A stretch of DNA of 6,354 nucleotides, from NCBI GenBank assembly GCA_002402245.1, contig NVVP01000065.1, positions 2,191-8,544 of the forward strand, written 5' to 3'. The position numbers and the translations under genes were made by a program. Source of the DNA: Gammaproteobacteria bacterium. Its GTDB lineage: Bacteria > Pseudomonadota > Gammaproteobacteria > Nitrosococcales > Methylophagaceae. Under the pieces are notes generated by a model that was not told the origin of the DNA, searched no databases, and was given only the letters and a program-made list of their open reading frames with translations. Of the stretch, positions 6,294 to 6,354 are shown piece after piece (position 1 is the stretch's first letter; every line of letters begins with the position of its first letter).

Positions 6294-6354
6294 ACGGTTT
6301 TTTTCTGCTAACTGATAACCTTGTTTCGCTTTGCTGCAATCACTCGGTCTGAGA
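6282..6354 (-). CDS. Possible C-terminal end of a convergent gene (weak)
   Basis: The minus strand is open from the right edge to a TGA at 6284-6282, reading about 24 codons that end in DCSKAKQGYQLAEKNRLAS. Codon choice (AAA, GAA, TTA, CAA) resembles the neighbouring genes. If real, it would overlap the end of the TonB-family gene by 12 bases. A second minus frame ending in RVIAAKRNKVIS at a TAG at 6310-6308 is an alternative. An open stretch this short occurs easily by chance, and I recognise neither peptide. Confidence 0.2.
   Translation of the reverse strand, partial: LRPSDCSKAKQGYQLAEKNRLAS

Noticed and set aside
6291..6310. Intrinsic terminator after the TonB-family gene, from the run of seven T at 6298-6304
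   Set aside because: No GC-rich inverted repeat precedes the T run; the surrounding bases do not fold into a usable stem.

Overview
The window looks like chromosomal DNA from a gammaproteobacterium, probably marine or aquatic, with moderate GC (one hand-counted 60-base stretch in the apbE-like gene gives about 43%). The placement rests on two things. The glutathione synthetase is close to the E. coli enzyme and sits in a gshB/TonB-family gene context like that of Pseudomonas. The window also carries a class GN sortase with its dedicated target protein, a pair known mainly from marine Proteobacteria. I cannot name a genus.

Layout, left to right. (1) Positions 1-347, minus strand: the first 115 codons of an unrecognised single-pass membrane protein, cut by the window edge. 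It is clearly AT-richer than the rest (about 31% GC over the first 300 bases) and has its own candidate promoter carrying a near-perfect 16-bp palindrome. (2) Positions 465-3178, minus strand: a two-gene operon, target first. It encodes a 705-residue exported VIT + von Willebrand A protein ending in an LPQTA sorting signal, then a 198-residue class GN sortase. The two are joined by a TGATG stop/start overlap. (3) Positions 3179-3341: a 163-bp divergent intergenic region. (4) Positions 3342-6293, plus strand: a tight run of gshB (glutathione synthetase), an apbE-type lipoprotein (FAD:protein FMN transferase, joined to gshB by a TAATG overlap) and a TonB-family energy transducer 16 bp further on. 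(5) Positions 6294-6354: a short tail with no plus-strand ATG, possibly the end of a convergent gene.

How the genes work together. The minus-strand pair is a self-contained sortase system. The target is exported by its signal peptide, held in the membrane by its C-terminal helix and Arg-rich tail, and should be cut at LPQT/A by the membrane-anchored sortase. In a Gram-negative cell the acceptor and the purpose of this are unknown, and this is the most interesting part of the window. The plus-strand run combines cytoplasmic redox metabolism (glutathione), periplasmic flavin attachment (ApbE) and envelope energy coupling (TonB-like). These are probably co-transcribed housekeeping functions rather than one pathway. 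I saw no rRNA, tRNA, CRISPR array, insertion sequence or convincing intrinsic terminator.
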